A model generated the notes under the pieces. It worked only from the letters and a program-made list of their open reading frames with translations, searched no databases and had not been told where the DNA came from. From Gammaproteobacteria bacterium (GTDB taxonomy: Bacteria > Pseudomonadota > Gammaproteobacteria > Steroidobacterales > Steroidobacteraceae): 38,287 bases of DNA. Position numbers and translations under genes: made by a program. Shown piece after piece: positions 1-11,069 of the stretch; the stretch's first letter is position 1, and each line of letters opens with the position of its first letter. The stretch covers positions 1 through 38,287 of the forward strand of contig PLUE01000041.1 of assembly GCA_003164785.1 (NCBI GenBank). Direction: 5' to 3'.

Positions 1-2
1 GG

Positions 3-314
3 GACCCTTCCCGCGCGTCGGTGTTTCAGACCGGCTGGTTCGTCGAGTCGCTGATGACGCAGACTGTGATCATCCACGTCATTCGCACCAATAAAATACC
101 TTTCCTGCAAAGCCGCGCAAGTTGGGCACTGACGAGCGCCACGCTTGCCATCATGGCCGTCGGGATCTGGTTGCCGTATTCCCCTCTCGCCTCCGCGCTG
201 GGCTTCACGCGCTTGCCGCCTCTGTATTGGCCCATCCTGATACTCACGCTGCTCAGCTACATGAGCCTTACGCAAATCATCAAAGTATGGCTGCTGCGAA
301 AGCACTGGATTTAA
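3..314 (+). CDS. mgtA: Magnesium-translocating P-type ATPase, C-terminal end (5' partial)
   Basis: The frame is open from the window edge and ends at TAA 312-314, giving about 103 residues. The start FQTGWFVESLMTQT followed by VIRTNKIPFLQSRA is characteristic of the last membrane segments of MgtA/MgtB-type P3B ATPases, which import Mg2+ across the inner membrane. At least two hydrophobic helices are visible (around SATLAIMAVGIWL and WPILILTLLSYMSL), ending in a short basic tail. The catalytic phosphorylation and nucleotide-binding domains would lie upstream, outside the window. The family is about 900 residues long, so roughly one ninth is seen here. Nothing visible in this fragment separates MgtA from MgtB. 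Confidence 0.85.
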   Translation, partial: DPSRASVFQTGWFVESLMTQTVIIHVIRTNKIPFLQSRASWALTSATLAIMAVGIWLPYSPLASALGFTRLPPLYWPILILTLLSYMSLTQIIKVWLLRKHWI

Positions 315-709
315 GATACGTATTTCCCTCCATTTCGGTCTAGGGTTCGACAGCGCCGCAAAGCGGCGATGATCGCCCGGAGGGCCATCCCGAAGGGGAG
401 TTCAAAATCGACTGGGAACCTGAATGCGAACGCGGCGGCCTGCAGCAAGAGGCGCGCAGCGCCGAGTAATCCCTCAGCCGGCACCACGATAAAAACAACA
501 GGTTACGACATTGCGGCCGTATCGCGCCTGTTGGGACTCTTTTCGAGATGGCGGGCGAGTAATTCGACATTTGCAGAGGCTGCCCATGGTCAACTACTCC
601 TCGCACCCGACTAACATATGGCCACTTGGATTCGTCGATACGTCCGTAGTCGTCGGCATCCGACGGTTCGATAAAAGCTCTCAGCCAATCAGGACCCCAA
701 AGGCAAGGG
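315..709. other. Non-coding gap between mgtA and comM
   Basis: I see no convincing gene in these 395 bases. Open frames exist on both strands (one of 127 codons on the minus strand), but their translations are rich in Arg, Ser and Pro and resemble no family I know. Two short perfect stem-loops occur: GCCGC-AAA-GCGGC near 354-366 and CGTCGG-CAT-CCGACG at 651-665. Neither is followed by a T-tract, so neither is a convincing terminator. The second lies about 45 bases before comM and could sit in its leader. Confidence 0.4.
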
Positions 710-2227
710 ATGGCCATCGCCACGGTACTCAGCCGAGCACAGCGCGGAATCGATGCGCCTCAGGTCCGAGTCGAAGTCGACATCGGCTCCGGACTCCCAG
801 CCTTCAACATCGTCGGTCTGCCCGAAGCCGTGGTAAAGGAGAGCAAGGACCGAGTGCGGGCGGCGCTCACCAACTCCGAATTTCAATTCCCGGGCGGGCG
901 GATTACCGTCAACCTGGCGCCCGCCGATCTGCCCAAGGAAGGTGGCCGTTTCGATTTTCCCATTGCCATCGGCATCCTCAGGGCCTCCGGTCAGCTGACC
1001 GACGCCCGTTCCGACTTGCAAGAATGCGAACTCTACGGCGAGCTCTCGTTGAGCGGTGAGTTGCGAGCGATGAAAGGGATGCTGCCGGCGGCCCTGGCCG
1101 CTTCCTTTGTTCGGCACCCCGTGATCGTGCCCCACACCAACGCTCCGGAGGCTGCTTTGGTCAAGGATTGTGAGGTGATCGCGGCACGAGACATTCTGGA
1201 AGTCTGCGCTCATTTTCGGGGCTCTCGCCGCCTAGGGTTTTATCGAGCGGAGTTTCCATCCGGAACACCAACAGCACTACCGGATTTGTGTGACGTTCGC
1301 GGCCAGCCGCATGCCCGGCGCGCTTTGGAAATTGCTGCCGCTGGTCAACACAGTCTGTTGTTAATAGGGACGCCGGGGGCGGGCAAGAGCATGCTTGCGC
1401 AGCGGCTGCCCGGCATCCTTCCGCCGATGAACGACCCGGAAGCTATGGAGGTGGCGGCCCTTCGCTCGATTGCCGGCCGTCCGCTGAAACCCTCCGAGTG
1501 GCGTGCGCGGCCATTTCGCAGTCCGCATCACACGGCCTCAGCGGCGGCCCTCGTCGGTGGAGGTGTCTACCCGCGGCCAGGCGAGATTTCCCTGGCCCAC
1601 AACGGCATACTGTTTCTGGATGAACTGCCCGAATTCGAGAGGCACGTGCTGGAAGTGCTCCGCGAACCGCTGGAAGCCGGCGCGATCACGATTTCGCGGG
1701 CGGCCCGCCAGGCCGAATTTCCGGCACGCTTCCAGCTGATCGCGGCGATGAACCCCTGTCCTTGTGGGTATCTCGGCGACCCGATCGATAGCTGTCACTG
1801 CACCGCCGATCAGGTGCAACGCTATCGCGCCCGCATCTCGGGTCCCCTCCTGGATCGTCTGGATCTGCACGTATCCGTTCCGCGTGTACAGTTCAAGAGT
1901 CTGCGCGAGCCGAGTGGCGGCGGCGAAGCTAGCGCGGAGGTCGCCGCTCGCGTTATACGGACGCGAGAATTGCAGATTCAGCGGCAGGGGGCCTGCAACG
2001 CCCATCTGAACAATGCGGCGGTGGAGCGTTACTGCACGCCGAACGCCGCCGGCTGGGGCGTCCTGGAACGCGCCATGCAGCACTACGGCCTGTCGGCTCG
2101 CGGATACCACCGTGTCTTGAAGGTGGCGCGCACGATCGCCGACATGACTGGCCGGCCGCAAATCGAAGTGAGCCACATCGCCGAAGCGCTGTCGTTGCGG
2201 TCGCTGGATCGACACCAGGCGAAGTGA
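710..2227 (+). CDS. comM: ComM/YifB family AAA+ ATPase (Mg-chelatase-like)
   Basis: A 505-residue protein, close to the usual length of about 507. The N-terminal domain begins MAIATVLSRAQRGIDAPQV and contains GLPEAVVKESKDRVRAAL, typical of ComM (YifB). The AAA+ core follows, with Walker A GTPGAGKS near residue 220, Walker B LFLDELPEF near 302, and a cysteine-rich segment NPCPCGY...CHCT near 347. The Mg-chelatase C-terminal domain closes the protein. In naturally competent Gram-negatives ComM is a hexameric helicase that promotes branch migration during integration of transforming DNA; many non-competent species also carry it. ATG 710 is preceded by a purine-rich AAGGCAAGGG. It stands alone between mgtA and a small membrane protein gene. 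Confidence 0.95.
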   Translation: MAIATVLSRAQRGIDAPQVRVEVDIGSGLPAFNIVGLPEAVVKESKDRVRAALTNSEFQFPGGRITVNLAPADLPKEGGRFDFPIAIGILRASGQLTDARSDLQECELYGELSLSGELRAMKGMLPAALAASFVRHPVIVPHTNAPEAALVKDCEVIAARDILEVCAHFRGSRRLGFYRAEFPSGTPTALPDLCDVRGQPHARRALEIAAAGQHSLLLIGTPGAGKSMLAQRLPGILPPMNDPEAMEVAALRSIAGRPLKPSEWRARPFRSPHHTASAAALVGGGVYPRPGEISLAHNGILFLDELPEFERHVLEVLREPLEAGAITISRAARQAEFPARFQLIAAMNPCPCGYLGDPIDSCHCTADQVQRYRARISGPLLDRLDLHVSVPRVQFKSLREPSGGGEASAEVAARVIRTRELQIQRQGACNAHLNNAAVERYCTPNAAGWGVLERAMQHYGLSARGYHRVLKVARTIADMTGRPQIEVSHIAEALSLRSLDRHQAK

Positions 2228-2337
2228 GGGAGAAGGCAGCCCGGGTTGGCGCAGTTTCGGCGATCCCGGGGGCTGTTCACTTGCCGGCGTGACCAATCGA
2301 TTGTAGAAGTCGGGATATCGATCTAACGGGAATCACC

Positions 2338-2697
2338 ATGGGCAGGACGAGTTTTCTGGTGGCAATAGCCATCGCCGCGATGTTGTTGGAGCTCTTCCCC
2401 AGCCAAGGGGGCCTCATCAAATGGGTCATCATCCTGTTGGCGGCGCTCTATCTGGTCGTCCGCCTGGCGCGGACCTTGCCGAGGCAATACCGGGAGAAAC
2501 GCCGCCGCGCCATGCAATTGGCGGTCGATGCGCAGGAGTACCGCCTCTACGAGGCCGAACTCGAGGCGATTCGCAACAAGTACGATCCGAACCGGTTGGG
2601 GGTCGAAGGCGCGCTCCCGGCCGCATACCAGGACGAACTGACGGCGCTCAGCGAAAAGCACCGGGCCATGCTCACCCGCAAATTCGGCGCCTACTGA
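2338..2697 (+). CDS. Small membrane protein of unknown function
   Basis: A 119-residue protein I cannot assign to a family. Two hydrophobic segments are visible near residues 4-20 and 27-45, separated by a short loop. They are followed by a strongly basic stretch (RQYREKRRRA) and an amphipathic, probably helical soluble tail of about 65 residues. The layout suggests an inner-membrane hairpin with a cytoplasmic helical tail, which is inference from hydropathy by eye. The start ATG 2338 follows GGGAATCACC. It sits 110 bases after comM on the same strand and converges on the short-chain dehydrogenase gene. Codon use matches its neighbours, which supports a real gene. Confidence 0.7.
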   Translation: MGRTSFLVAIAIAAMLLELFPSQGGLIKWVIILLAALYLVVRLARTLPRQYREKRRRAMQLAVDAQEYRLYEAELEAIRNKYDPNRLGVEGALPAAYQDELTALSEKHRAMLTRKFGAY

Positions 2698-2724
2698 CCA
2701 CCCGACCGGCCCGTGGAATCCGGC

Positions 2725-3480
2725 CTAACCGCGGCCGACGTAAGGCATCTGGGTTGCCATGACCGTCATGAACAACACGTTGGCCGACAGCGGCAAATCG
2801 ACCATCGCCATGAACGTGCTGGTCACCGCGGACAGATCCATCCTCGCTTCAGGCTTCGACGTCCCGTCCGCCTGGGCAACGCCGCCGGTCATGCGCGCCG
2901 TCATGTCGCTCTCCACATTGCCGATGTCGATCTGGCCCACGGCGATGTCGAAGGCGCGGCCGTCCAGGGCCGCCGCCCGCGTCAACCCGGTGATCGCGTG
3001 CTTGGTCGCGGCATAGGCTATCGACTGTGGGCGCGGCACGTGGGCGGAGATCGACCCGTTGTTGATGATGCGTCCCCCGCGCGGTTCCTGGCTCCTCATG
3101 AGCTTGAACGCAGCAGCCAGACAGTAAAACGCTCCATGCAGGTTGGTATCGACCGTGGCGCGCCAGGCCGCTCCCGGCAACTCGTCCGGCAACGCCGATT
3201 GCGAACTCGTTCCTGCATTGTTGAACAGCAGATCGAGCCGGCCGAAGCGACCGCGAACCTCCTCGAACAGGCGGGCAACCGCGGACTCCTGGGAGACATC
3301 ACAGGCGATCGCGGTCGCTCGTCCCGCCGCCCCGCCGGCCGCTTCGATGGTCGCCCCCAGTTTATGGATATTCCGGCCCGCGAGGATCACGCGCCAACCG
3401 GCGCCGAGCAGGGCCAATGTACAGCCGCGGCCGATGCCGCTCCCCGCTCCCGTGACCAGCGCAATCTTTGAGTGTTCCAT
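2725..3480 (-). CDS. Short-chain dehydrogenase/reductase (SDR)
   Basis: A classical SDR of 251 residues when started at ATG 3478-3480 (MEHSKIALVTG). The Rossmann motif TGAGSGIG is immediately after the start, NNAG follows in the middle, and the active-site Ser (NNGSIS) and Tyr-x-x-x-Lys (YAATK) are present. The C-terminus MPYVGRG is common in this family. It should be a soluble NAD(P)-dependent alcohol or carbonyl oxidoreductase, but the substrate cannot be read from sequence. The open frame continues upstream to 3681. An alternative ATG 13 codons upstream (MKFLRRK) is possible, but that part has no SDR homology. No strong ribosome site precedes either start. Confidence 0.88.
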   Translation of the reverse strand: MEHSKIALVTGAGSGIGRGCTLALLGAGWRVILAGRNIHKLGATIEAAGGAAGRATAIACDVSQESAVARLFEEVRGRFGRLDLLFNNAGTSSQSALPDELPGAAWRATVDTNLHGAFYCLAAAFKLMRSQEPRGGRIINNGSISAHVPRPQSIAYAATKHAITGLTRAAALDGRAFDIAVGQIDIGNVESDMTARMTGGVAQADGTSKPEARMDLSAVTSTFMAMVDLPLSANVLFMTVMATQMPYVGRG

Positions 3481-3747
3481 ATGGCGATCTACACTAACTT
3501 TTCTCCGTAGAAACTTCATTATGATTCGCCGGTCGAAGCGCTGCACGGACGAAAGCCCTTGCCGAAATGCATTTTTTTCGCTTTCATCGGGAAGGCTAAT
3601 TCCTACAAGCGATGAGGCTATGAGGGGACAGGAGTTAGAGCGTAGGCTGCATAGGGTGGACCTGTGTGCCCGGCGATGCACCGTTGACTCCGACAGGGTG
3701 GGCGGAGGTTCGCATTCAAAGAGAATTTTTCATTACTCGGAGCGCCT
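3481..3747. other. Divergent intergenic region between SDR and the glucan operon
   Basis: These 267 bases separate two divergent transcription units, so promoters for both should lie here. The composition is more AT-rich than the flanking genes, especially near 3570-3585 and 3720-3740. A TTGACT at about 3684 resembles a -35 element, but I see no well-spaced -10 partner. No tRNA, riboswitch or terminator is recognisable. Confidence 0.35.
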
Positions 3748-3801
3748 ATGCGGTTGACTCGATCCAAGCGGCAAGATCATCGGGCTCATCGTGCCGAGTG
3801 A
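3748..3801 (+). CDS. Possible 17-residue leader peptide overlapping the glgB start
   Basis: A short frame runs from ATG 3748 to TGA 3799-3801 and encodes the very basic peptide [17 protein letters not shown]. It is preceded by CGGAG five bases upstream of the ATG, a better ribosome-binding site than the one in front of glgB. Its stop lies just inside glgB, whose GTG is at 3791, an overlap of 11 bases. That geometry fits translational coupling, in which ribosomes ending on the leader re-initiate at glgB. The frame could also be chance in GC-rich DNA. Confidence 0.35.
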   Translation: MRLTRSKRQDHRAHRAE

Positions 3802-5668
3802 GCAGGACATTTATCTCTTCCGCGAAGGGACCCATGCCAACATTCATCGCATGCTCGGGTGCCACCTATTGGAACACGGCGCCGGCGCGACCTTCGCGGT
3901 CTGGGCACCCAATGCCGCGACGGTATCCGTCATCGGCGATTGGAACGCTTGGAATCCGGAGGCGAATTTCCTCTCGCCCCGCACTGACGCTTCCGGTCTC
4001 TGGGAAGGGACCGTTTACGGCGTCCAGCATGGGCAGGCGTACAAATACCACATCCGCTCGAACGATGGCTCGCGCACCCTAGAAAAGGCGGATCCGGTGG
4101 CGTTCTATTGCGAGATGCCGCCCGCCACCGCATCCCGCGTCTGGTCGCTCGATTACGAATGGCAGGACAAGGACTGGATGGGTTCGCGTGCCGCTCGTAA
4201 CGGGCTGGCCGCGCCCATGTCGATCTACGAGGCCCACCTCGGATCGTGGCGCCGCAAGGACGGCGCATTCTTGAACTATCGCGAGATCGCTCATCAACTG
4301 GCGGACTACCTGTGTGACCTGGGGTTTACTCATGTCGAATTGATGCCGATCACGGAACATCCTTTCTACGGCTCGTGGGGCTATCAAACGACGGGATATT
4401 TCGCGCCGACGGCGCGCTACGGTACGCCCCAGGACCTCATGTACTTCGTCGACCACCTTCATCAAAGGGGCATCGGCGTGATCCTCGATTGGGTGCCCTC
4501 GCATTTTCCCAACGATGCGCACGGCTTGATCGACTTCGACGGCTCACATCTATATGAGCATTCCGATCCGCGGCAGGGATTTCATCCGGAATGGAACTCG
4601 GCCATTTTCAACTATGGCCGAAACGAGGTGCGCAGCTTCCTGATTTCCTCCGCCCTCTTCTGGTACGAGAAGTATCACATCGACGGCATCCGCGTCGACG
4701 CGGTGGCGTCGATGCTGTATCTCGACTACGCCCGCAAGGATGGCGAATGGATACCCAACCGCCACGGCGGCCGGGAAAATCTCGAGGCGATCAATTTTTT
4801 GCGCACCTTGAACGAGGCGGTGTATCGCGACCACCCCGACGTGTCGATGATTGCGGAAGAGTCGACGGCGTGGCCCATGGTCTCGCGCCCCACCACCATG
4901 GGCGGACTGGGCTTCGGCATGAAATGGAACATGGGCTGGATGCACGACACGCTCGAATACATCAAGAAAAACCCCATATACCGCAAGTACAGCCATGGCC
5001 AGCTCACGTTTTCGCTGATCTACGCGTTCAACGAAAATTTCGTCCTGCCGTTGTCGCATGATGAGGTCGTTTACGGCAAGGGCTCGTTGATCGGAAAGAT
5101 GCCCGGCGACGATTGGCAGATGTTCGCCAATCTGCGCGCGCTTTACGGTTACATGTGGGGCCATCCAGGCAAGAAGCTGTTGTTCATGGGCGGCGAATTC
5201 GGGCAACGGCGCGAATGGACCCACGAGGGAGAGCTCGAGTGGTGGGTGACCGCGTTTCCGTCCCACGCCGGCGTACAGCATTGGATGCGTAGTCTGAACC
5301 GCGTCTACCGCAGCGAGCCCGCACTGCATCAAAACGATTTCTCCTCCGACGGGTTCGAATGGATCGATGCCGGCAACGCCGAGCAAAGCGTCGTCTCGTT
5401 CATCCGCAAGAGCGCGGGCGCGGCGACCGTTCTCGTCGTGACGAACTTTACGCCCGTGCCAAGACAGAATTTTCTCGTCGGCGTCCCCGCGCGTGGGCTG
5501 TGGCGCGAGATCCTCAACAGCGATGCGCAGGAGTACGGTGGCTCCGGCTGGGGCAATATGGGTGGTGTCGAATCGGTGCCCGTCAGTGCGCACGGCCGCA
5601 CCGATGCGCTGAATTTGAATTTGCCGCCGCTTGCCACCATCATGTTGCGCTGGGAAAGTCATGTCTGA
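3791..5668 (+). CDS. glgB: 1,4-alpha-glucan branching enzyme (GH13), short form
   Basis: A 625-residue branching enzyme that adds alpha-1,6 branches to linear alpha-1,4-glucan in the cytoplasm. An N-terminal CBM48-like domain ([20 protein letters not shown], near residue 36) leads into a GH13 barrel. The nucleophile Asp is in GIRVDAV near 302, the general acid Glu in AEEST near 355, and the third acid in LSHDEV near 424. An all-beta C-terminal domain ends the protein. It lacks the extra N-terminal module of many GlgB proteins of about 730 residues. GTG 3791 is the only plausible start, because an in-frame stop occurs at 3755-3757 with no ATG between, and its own ribosome site is weak. It is the first enzyme gene of the glgB-glgE-treS operon and overlaps glgE by 8 bases. 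Confidence 0.95.
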   Translation: MPSEQDIYLFREGTHANIHRMLGCHLLEHGAGATFAVWAPNAATVSVIGDWNAWNPEANFLSPRTDASGLWEGTVYGVQHGQAYKYHIRSNDGSRTLEKADPVAFYCEMPPATASRVWSLDYEWQDKDWMGSRAARNGLAAPMSIYEAHLGSWRRKDGAFLNYREIAHQLADYLCDLGFTHVELMPITEHPFYGSWGYQTTGYFAPTARYGTPQDLMYFVDHLHQRGIGVILDWVPSHFPNDAHGLIDFDGSHLYEHSDPRQGFHPEWNSAIFNYGRNEVRSFLISSALFWYEKYHIDGIRVDAVASMLYLDYARKDGEWIPNRHGGRENLEAINFLRTLNEAVYRDHPDVSMIAEESTAWPMVSRPTTMGGLGFGMKWNMGWMHDTLEYIKKNPIYRKYSHGQLTFSLIYAFNENFVLPLSHDEVVYGKGSLIGKMPGDDWQMFANLRALYGYMWGHPGKKLLFMGGEFGQRREWTHEGELEWWVTAFPSHAGVQHWMRSLNRVYRSEPALHQNDFSSDGFEWIDAGNAEQSVVSFIRKSAGAATVLVVTNFTPVPRQNFLVGVPARGLWREILNSDAQEYGGSGWGNMGGVESVPVSAHGRTDALNLNLPPLATIMLRWESHV

Positions 5669-7724
5669 CAAAACATCGAAAGCGTTGCGCAAACCTGCGC
5701 CCCCCGCGGCGGCTGTGCAGACGGTCACCGATGGCCGTATCCGGGCGGTGATCGACGCCGTTTTCCCGGTCGTCGACGGCGGGCGATTCGCACCCAAGCG
5801 CCTGGCCGGGGCGCCGGTGCGCGTCGAGGCCCATTGCTTCACCGACGGACACGACAAGCTGCGGGTCGTCCTGAACTGGCAGGCGCTTGACGAGCCCAAG
5901 CCCTATGAAGTCGAAATGACCGCGCTGGTGAACGACGTGTGGACCGCGGAGTTCGTCCCGCCCGTCCCCGGGCGCTATCGTTACACGGTCGCCGCGTGGG
6001 TCGACCACTTCGAGTCGTGGCGCGCCGAACTCGAACGGCGACCCGACGAGGCTGATGTGCGCATCGCCCTGCAGGTCGGGGCCGGCCTGATCGATGCCGC
6101 GGCTGGACGCGCTCAGGGCGAGGACGCGACAGCGCTCTCGTCATGGGCGGCCCGGTTGCGCGAGACGGCGGGCGAGCACGGCGCTCATTCGGACGTCGCC
6201 ACCATGAAGGCGCTGGCCCTCGACCCGGCGCGCGCCTCGATCGCGGGCCGCCATGCTGATCGCAGCCTGGCGACGAGTGTCGTCTCCCTCGAGTTGATCG
6301 CGGACCGCAAGCGCGCCCAATACAGCACCTGGTACGAACTGTTTCCCCGTTCGGCGTCCCCTGACCCGGGCGTCCACGGGACGTTCCGCGACGTCGAAGC
6401 GCGAATTCCGTACATCGCCAAATTGGGCTTCGACGTTCTCTATTTCCCGCCCATTCACCCGATCGGGCGGATCAACCGCAAGGGCGCCAACAACTCGGTC
6501 ACGGCGCAACCCGACGAAGTGGGCAGCCCGTGGGCCATCGGGTCGGCCGAGGGCGGGCACAAGGACATCCTGCCGCAATTGGGATCGTTGGCGGACTTCG
6601 TCGGGCTGGTCGCCAAAGCGCGCGAGTTCGACATCGACATCGCGCTCGACATCGCCTTCCAATGCGCCCCGGATCACCCGTACGTACGGGAGCACCCCGA
6701 GTGGTTCAAGCACCGCCCCGATGGCAGCGTCCAATATGCCGAGAATCCGCCGAAGAAGTATCAGGATATTTATCCGTTCGATTTCGAGAGTTCCGACTGG
6801 CGCGGCCTGTGGGCGGAACTCAAGAGCGTCATGGACTATTGGATCGACCAGGGCGTTCGAATCTTTCGCGTCGACAATCCCCACACGAAGTCCTTCGGAT
6901 TCTGGGAATGGGTCATCGGAGAGATCAAGCGTGCGCAGCCGGACGTGATCTTTCTGGCGGAGGCCTTCACGCGGCCCAAGGTCATGCATCGCCTGGCGAA
7001 ACTCGGGTTTACCCAGTCATACACCTATTTTACGTGGCGCAATACCAAGCAGGAGCTGGTCGACTATTTCACCGAACTGAACCAGGGACCCGGTCAAGAG
7101 TATTTCCGTCCCAACGTCTGGCCGAATACGCCGGACATTCTGCATGAAGCGCTGCAATCCGGACGGCGCTCGGTGTTCAGCGCGCGTCTGGTGCTGGCCG
7201 CGACCCTGTCGGCCAACTACGGCATCTATGGTCCGACGTACGAGCTGATGGAAAGTGCGCCGCGCGATCCCGGCAGCGAGGAATATCGCGATTCGGAGAA
7301 GTACCAAGTGCGCAACTGGAACCTGGAGCGCCCGGACAGCCTCTGGCCCTTGGTGGCCCGCATCAATCACATCCGCCGCGACAACCCGGCGTTGCAGAGC
7401 GATCATACGTTGAGGTTCTGTGCGATCGACAACGATCAGCTGATCGCCTACGTGAAATACGATGCGGCATCCAGCAACATCATACTGACCGTCGTGAATC
7501 TGGATCCGTACAATGTTCAATCGGGTTGGGTCGATCTCGACCTGGACGCCTTGGACCCCGACCCCGGCCAACCCTACCAGATGCACGATCTGTTGAGCGA
7601 CCAGCGCTACCAATGGCGCGGCCGCCGCAATTACGTGCTGCTCGATCCGCAGCGCATGCCGGCCCATGTCTTCCGGCTGCGGCGGCTCGTCCGCAGCGAG
7701 CAAGATTTCGACTATTTTCAGTGA
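5661..7724 (+). CDS. glgE: Alpha-1,4-glucan:maltose-1-phosphate maltosyltransferase
   Basis: A 687-residue GH13 enzyme of the GlgE type, which transfers maltosyl units from maltose-1-phosphate to the non-reducing end of alpha-1,4-glucan. The N-terminal domain ([21 protein letters not shown]) is typical of GlgE. The barrel contains [19 protein letters not shown], the nucleophile Asp in [11 protein letters not shown] near residue 403 and the acid Glu in FLAEAFTRP near 432. ATG 5661 is chosen because GGGAAAG precedes it and it overlaps the end of glgB by 8 bases; a start at 5631 would add ten residues without family similarity. The neighbours supply its donor (TreS-maltokinase) and branch its product (GlgB), which fixes the pathway. 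Confidence 0.95.
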   Translation: MSDKTSKALRKPAPPAAAVQTVTDGRIRAVIDAVFPVVDGGRFAPKRLAGAPVRVEAHCFTDGHDKLRVVLNWQALDEPKPYEVEMTALVNDVWTAEFVPPVPGRYRYTVAAWVDHFESWRAELERRPDEADVRIALQVGAGLIDAAAGRAQGEDATALSSWAARLRETAGEHGAHSDVATMKALALDPARASIAGRHADRSLATSVVSLELIADRKRAQYSTWYELFPRSASPDPGVHGTFRDVEARIPYIAKLGFDVLYFPPIHPIGRINRKGANNSVTAQPDEVGSPWAIGSAEGGHKDILPQLGSLADFVGLVAKAREFDIDIALDIAFQCAPDHPYVREHPEWFKHRPDGSVQYAENPPKKYQDIYPFDFESSDWRGLWAELKSVMDYWIDQGVRIFRVDNPHTKSFGFWEWVIGEIKRAQPDVIFLAEAFTRPKVMHRLAKLGFTQSYTYFTWRNTKQELVDYFTELNQGPGQEYFRPNVWPNTPDILHEALQSGRRSVFSARLVLAATLSANYGIYGPTYELMESAPRDPGSEEYRDSEKYQVRNWNLERPDSLWPLVARINHIRRDNPALQSDHTLRFCAIDNDQLIAYVKYDAASSNIILTVVNLDPYNVQSGWVDLDLDALDPDPGQPYQMHDLLSDQRYQWRGRRNYVLLDPQRMPAHVFRLRRLVRSEQDFDYFQ

Positions 7725-7736
7725 CGCGATAAACCA

Positions 7737-10700
7737 ATGAATGACGTGCAACTGCCCTCGGTCGACACTGCGGCTCCGTCCGCGGTGATCGTCGACGACC
7801 CTCTTTGGTATAAAGACGCGGTCATCTATCAGCTGAACGTCAAGTCATTCTTCGATTCCAACGACGACGGAATCGGCGATTTTCGCGGACTGACGTCCAA
7901 GCTCGGTTACATCCGCGACCTCGGCGTCAACACCATCTGGCTCATGCCGTTTTATCCTTCGCCGCTGAAGGACGACGGCTACGACATCGCCGAATACACG
8001 AACATCCATCCACAGTTTGGAACGCTGGATGATTTCAAGGCGATGCTGCTGGAGGCTCATCGGCTCGGGCTGAAGGTGGTCACGGAACTCATCATCAACC
8101 ACACCTCGGATCAACATCCCTGGTTTCAGGCCGCGCGCAAGGCGCCGCCCGGCTCGCCGGAGCGCGATTTCTACGTTTGGAGCGACACCGACCAGAAGTA
8201 TCTGGGCACCCGCATCATCTTCGTCGATACGGAGACGTCCAATTGGACCTGGGATCCGGTGGCCAAGGCGTACTTCTGGCACCGGTTCTTCAGCCATCAG
8301 CCTGATTTGAATTTCGACAACCCACACGTCATGGAAGCCGTGCTGCGCATCATGCGTTTCTGGCTGGACATGGGCGTCGACGGATTTCGGCTCGACGCCA
8401 TCCCCTACCTCGTCGAGCGCGAGGGCACCAACAACGAGAACCTGCCCGAGACGCACGCCGTCATCAAGCAGCTGCGCGCGGCCATCGATGCGAATTACAA
8501 GAACCGGTTCCTGTTGGCGGAGGCGAACCAGTGGCCGGAGGATGTCCGCGAGTATTTCGGCGACGGCGACGAATGCCACATGGCGTACCACTTTCCGCTC
8601 ATGCCGCGCATTTACATGTCGATCGCCCAGGAAGATCGCTTCCCCATCACGGAAATCATGCAGCAGACGCCGGATATTCCGGACACCTGCCAATGGGCGA
8701 TCTTCCTGCGCAATCACGACGAACTGACCCTCGAGATGGTCACCGGCAAGGAGCGCGACTACATGTATACGACGTATGCATCCGACGTTCGCGCGCGCAT
8801 CAACCTGGGGATTCGGCGCCGACTGGCACCGCTGATGGAAAACGATTACGACCGCATCAAGCTGATGAACAGCCTGCTGCTCTCCATGCCCGGATCCCCG
8901 ACGCTGTATTACGGCGACGAGATCGGCATGGGCGACAATGTATTCATCGGCGACCGCAACGGCGTGCGCACACCGATGCAATGGAGCCCGGACCGCAATG
9001 CCGGCTTTTCGCGCGCGGATCCCCAGCAGTTGTATCTTCCGCCGATCATGGACCCGATCTACGGCTATCAGGCCACGAACGTCGAACGTCAGATCCGCGA
9101 TCCTAGCTCCCTGCTGAGCTGGACCAAGCGCATGCTCGCCGTCCGCAAGGGCAGTCAGGCCTTCGGCCGCGGCTCGCGCCGCTTCCTGAAGCCGGGCAAT
9201 CGCAAGATCCTGGCGTACCTGCGCGAGTACGGCGACGATTCGATCCTGTGCGTTGCCAACCTGTCGCGTTCGGCACAGCCGGTCGAGCTGAACCTGGCGT
9301 CGTTCAAGGGTCGCGTTCCGGTTGAAATGCTGGGGCGCACGGCGTTTCCGCCCGTCGGCGACCTGCCGTACTTGTTGACGGTTCCGGCACACGGGTTCTA
9401 CTGGTTCAAATTGACCACGGACGCTCAGGCGCCCGCCTGGCACGAGCAGATATTTTCCATCGACGAGCGCCCTGTGTTGGTCTTGTTCGACGGCTGGAGC
9501 AGTCTGTTCCGCGACCGGGTCGTTCCATGGCGCATCGGCATGGCCGAGAAAACACGCCTGCAATTCGAGACCGACACGTTGCCGCGGTTCATCGAAACCC
9601 AGCGCTGGTATGCGTCGAAGGGCACCACGATCGAGCGTGCGCGGATCGTCGATCAAGCCGTGTGGACCGAGGGCAAGATAAGCTGGATCGTGGCGCTGCT
9701 GGAACTCGGCACGGCCGAGGAATCGTCCAGCTACTTCATGCCGCTCGCCCTCGCCTGGGAAGAGCGCGATGAAGAGCGCGTGCGCAACCTCACGACGGCG
9801 GCGGTGGCCAAGATACGCCAACAGGCCAACGTCGGCATCATGGGCGACGCGTTTGCGGACGAGGCGTTCTGCCGGGCCATCGTGGCCGCGATGGCGAAGC
9901 GGCGCGACATCGCCACCGGGCAGGGCAAGCTGCAATTCAGGCCGACCGCGGCCTTCGCGAAACTGGCGGGCAGCGATTACGCCGCGCTGCCGGTCGCGCG
10001 CCCGCAGGGCTCGAGTTCCAACACGATCGTCGTCATGGGGGAGAGGTTGATTCTGAAGGGGTATCGGAGACTTCGCGCCGGCGCGAGTCCCGAACTCGAG
10101 ATGGGCTTGTTTCTGACCGAGGTGGTCAAATACCCGAACTGCGCCGCCCTCGCCGGCGTGCTCGAATATGTCGGCAACGATGGTCAGACGAAGCTGCTCG
10201 CGATGCTGCAGGCCTACGTGGCCAATCAGGGCGACGGCTGGACATATTCGCTCGACTATCTGCGGCGCCACCTCGAGGAACATCGCACGGCGCCGGCCAC
10301 CGACGGCACGCCCGCCAATGCGCATGACGCCTTCATCGTCATGATTCGGACGCTGGCCAAGCGGACGGCGGAATTGCATGGCGCGCTGGCCACGCGCACC
10401 GGCAACGAAGCGTTCGATCCTCAGCCCCTGGTGCGCGCAGACTTCGATGCCTGTCGCCAGCGTGCGCTGACCGAGGCGCGGAACGCACTGGCCCTGTTGA
10501 AGGCAAATCTGGACCAGGTGCCCACGGGCGACCGCGACAAGGCCAACGAGGTGTTGGCGCAACAGGATCGCCTGCTGGCGCGGCTGGAGGCTGCGGGCGC
10601 CGAGGAATCGCAGGGCCAGAAAATACGCATCCACGGCGACTATCACCTGGGGCAGGTCCTGGTGACGCGCAATGATTTCGTCATCGTCGACTTCGAAGGG

Positions 10701-11069
10701 GAACCGGGAAACAGCATCGAGCAGCGGCGCGCCAAGCAATCGCCATTACGCGACGTGGCGGGCATGCTGAGGTCCTTCAGCTACGTCGAACACAGCGCGC
10801 TGCGTGCGGTGGGACACGATGCAGTCGAATACGCGAAGCTCGCCCCGTTGGCCCGGAACTGGGCCAGCGAAGTGCGCGCGGCGTTCGTGTCGGCGTACGA
10901 TGCCGAAGCGCGACGTTGGTCGCTTTATTCGTCGTTGACTCCGGGGCAGGGCCTGCTCGGGCTGTTCGAACTCGAAAAAGCACTGTATGAACTCCGCTAC
11001 GAGCTGAACAATCGTCCTGCTTGGGCCGGGATTCCGTTGCAGGGCATTCTTGAATGGGGCGCGAAATGA
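7737..11069 (+). CDS. treS: Trehalose synthase-maltokinase fusion
   Basis: A 1110-residue bifunctional protein. Residues of about 20-560 form a GH13 trehalose synthase that interconverts trehalose and maltose: [18 protein letters not shown] at the start, nucleophile Asp in [11 protein letters not shown] near 219, Glu in [11 protein letters not shown] near 260 and Asp in [10 protein letters not shown] near 326. The C-terminal half is a maltokinase (Pep2/Mak-like) that makes maltose-1-phosphate from maltose and ATP, with the kinase-like catalytic motif [11 protein letters not shown] near 965 and metal-binding VIVDFEGEP near 983. Fusion of the two steps is a known arrangement. ATG 7737 lies 12 bases after glgE, and the stop overlaps the next start as ATGA. 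Together with GlgE and GlgB this converts trehalose into branched glucan without ADP-glucose. Confidence 0.95.
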   Translation: MNDVQLPSVDTAAPSAVIVDDPLWYKDAVIYQLNVKSFFDSNDDGIGDFRGLTSKLGYIRDLGVNTIWLMPFYPSPLKDDGYDIAEYTNIHPQFGTLDDFKAMLLEAHRLGLKVVTELIINHTSDQHPWFQAARKAPPGSPERDFYVWSDTDQKYLGTRIIFVDTETSNWTWDPVAKAYFWHRFFSHQPDLNFDNPHVMEAVLRIMRFWLDMGVDGFRLDAIPYLVEREGTNNENLPETHAVIKQLRAAIDANYKNRFLLAEANQWPEDVREYFGDGDECHMAYHFPLMPRIYMSIAQEDRFPITEIMQQTPDIPDTCQWAIFLRNHDELTLEMVTGKERDYMYTTYASDVRARINLGIRRRLAPLMENDYDRIKLMNSLLLSMPGSPTLYYGDEIGMGDNVFIGDRNGVRTPMQWSPDRNAGFSRADPQQLYLPPIMDPIYGYQATNVERQIRDPSSLLSWTKRMLAVRKGSQAFGRGSRRFLKPGNRKILAYLREYGDDSILCVANLSRSAQPVELNLASFKGRVPVEMLGRTAFPPVGDLPYLLTVPAHGFYWFKLTTDAQAPAWHEQIFSIDERPVLVLFDGWSSLFRDRVVPWRIGMAEKTRLQFETDTLPRFIETQRWYASKGTTIERARIVDQAVWTEGKISWIVALLELGTAEESSSYFMPLALAWEERDEERVRNLTTAAVAKIRQQANVGIMGDAFADEAFCRAIVAAMAKRRDIATGQGKLQFRPTAAFAKLAGSDYAALPVARPQGSSSNTIVVMGERLILKGYRRLRAGASPELEMGLFLTEVVKYPNCAALAGVLEYVGNDGQTKLLAMLQAYVANQGDGWTYSLDYLRRHLEEHRTAPATDGTPANAHDAFIVMIRTLAKRTAELHGALATRTGNEAFDPQPLVRADFDACRQRALTEARNALALLKANLDQVPTGDRDKANEVLAQQDRLLARLEAAGAEESQGQKIRIHGDYHLGQVLVTRNDFVIVDFEGEPGNSIEQRRAKQSPLRDVAGMLRSFSYVEHSALRAVGHDAVEYAKLAPLARNWASEVRAAFVSAYDAEARRWSLYSSLTPGQGLLGLFELEKALYELRYELNNRPAWAGIPLQGILEWGAK

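Noticed and set aside
340..723. 127-codon minus-strand frame upstream of comM
   Set aside because: No homology, odd composition, and it overlaps the comM start.
7845..10739. 964-codon open frame antisense to treS-mak
   Set aside because: Long antisense frames arise from codon bias in GC-rich genes. The translation is Arg/His/Asp-rich without motifs, while the plus strand encodes an unmistakable enzyme.
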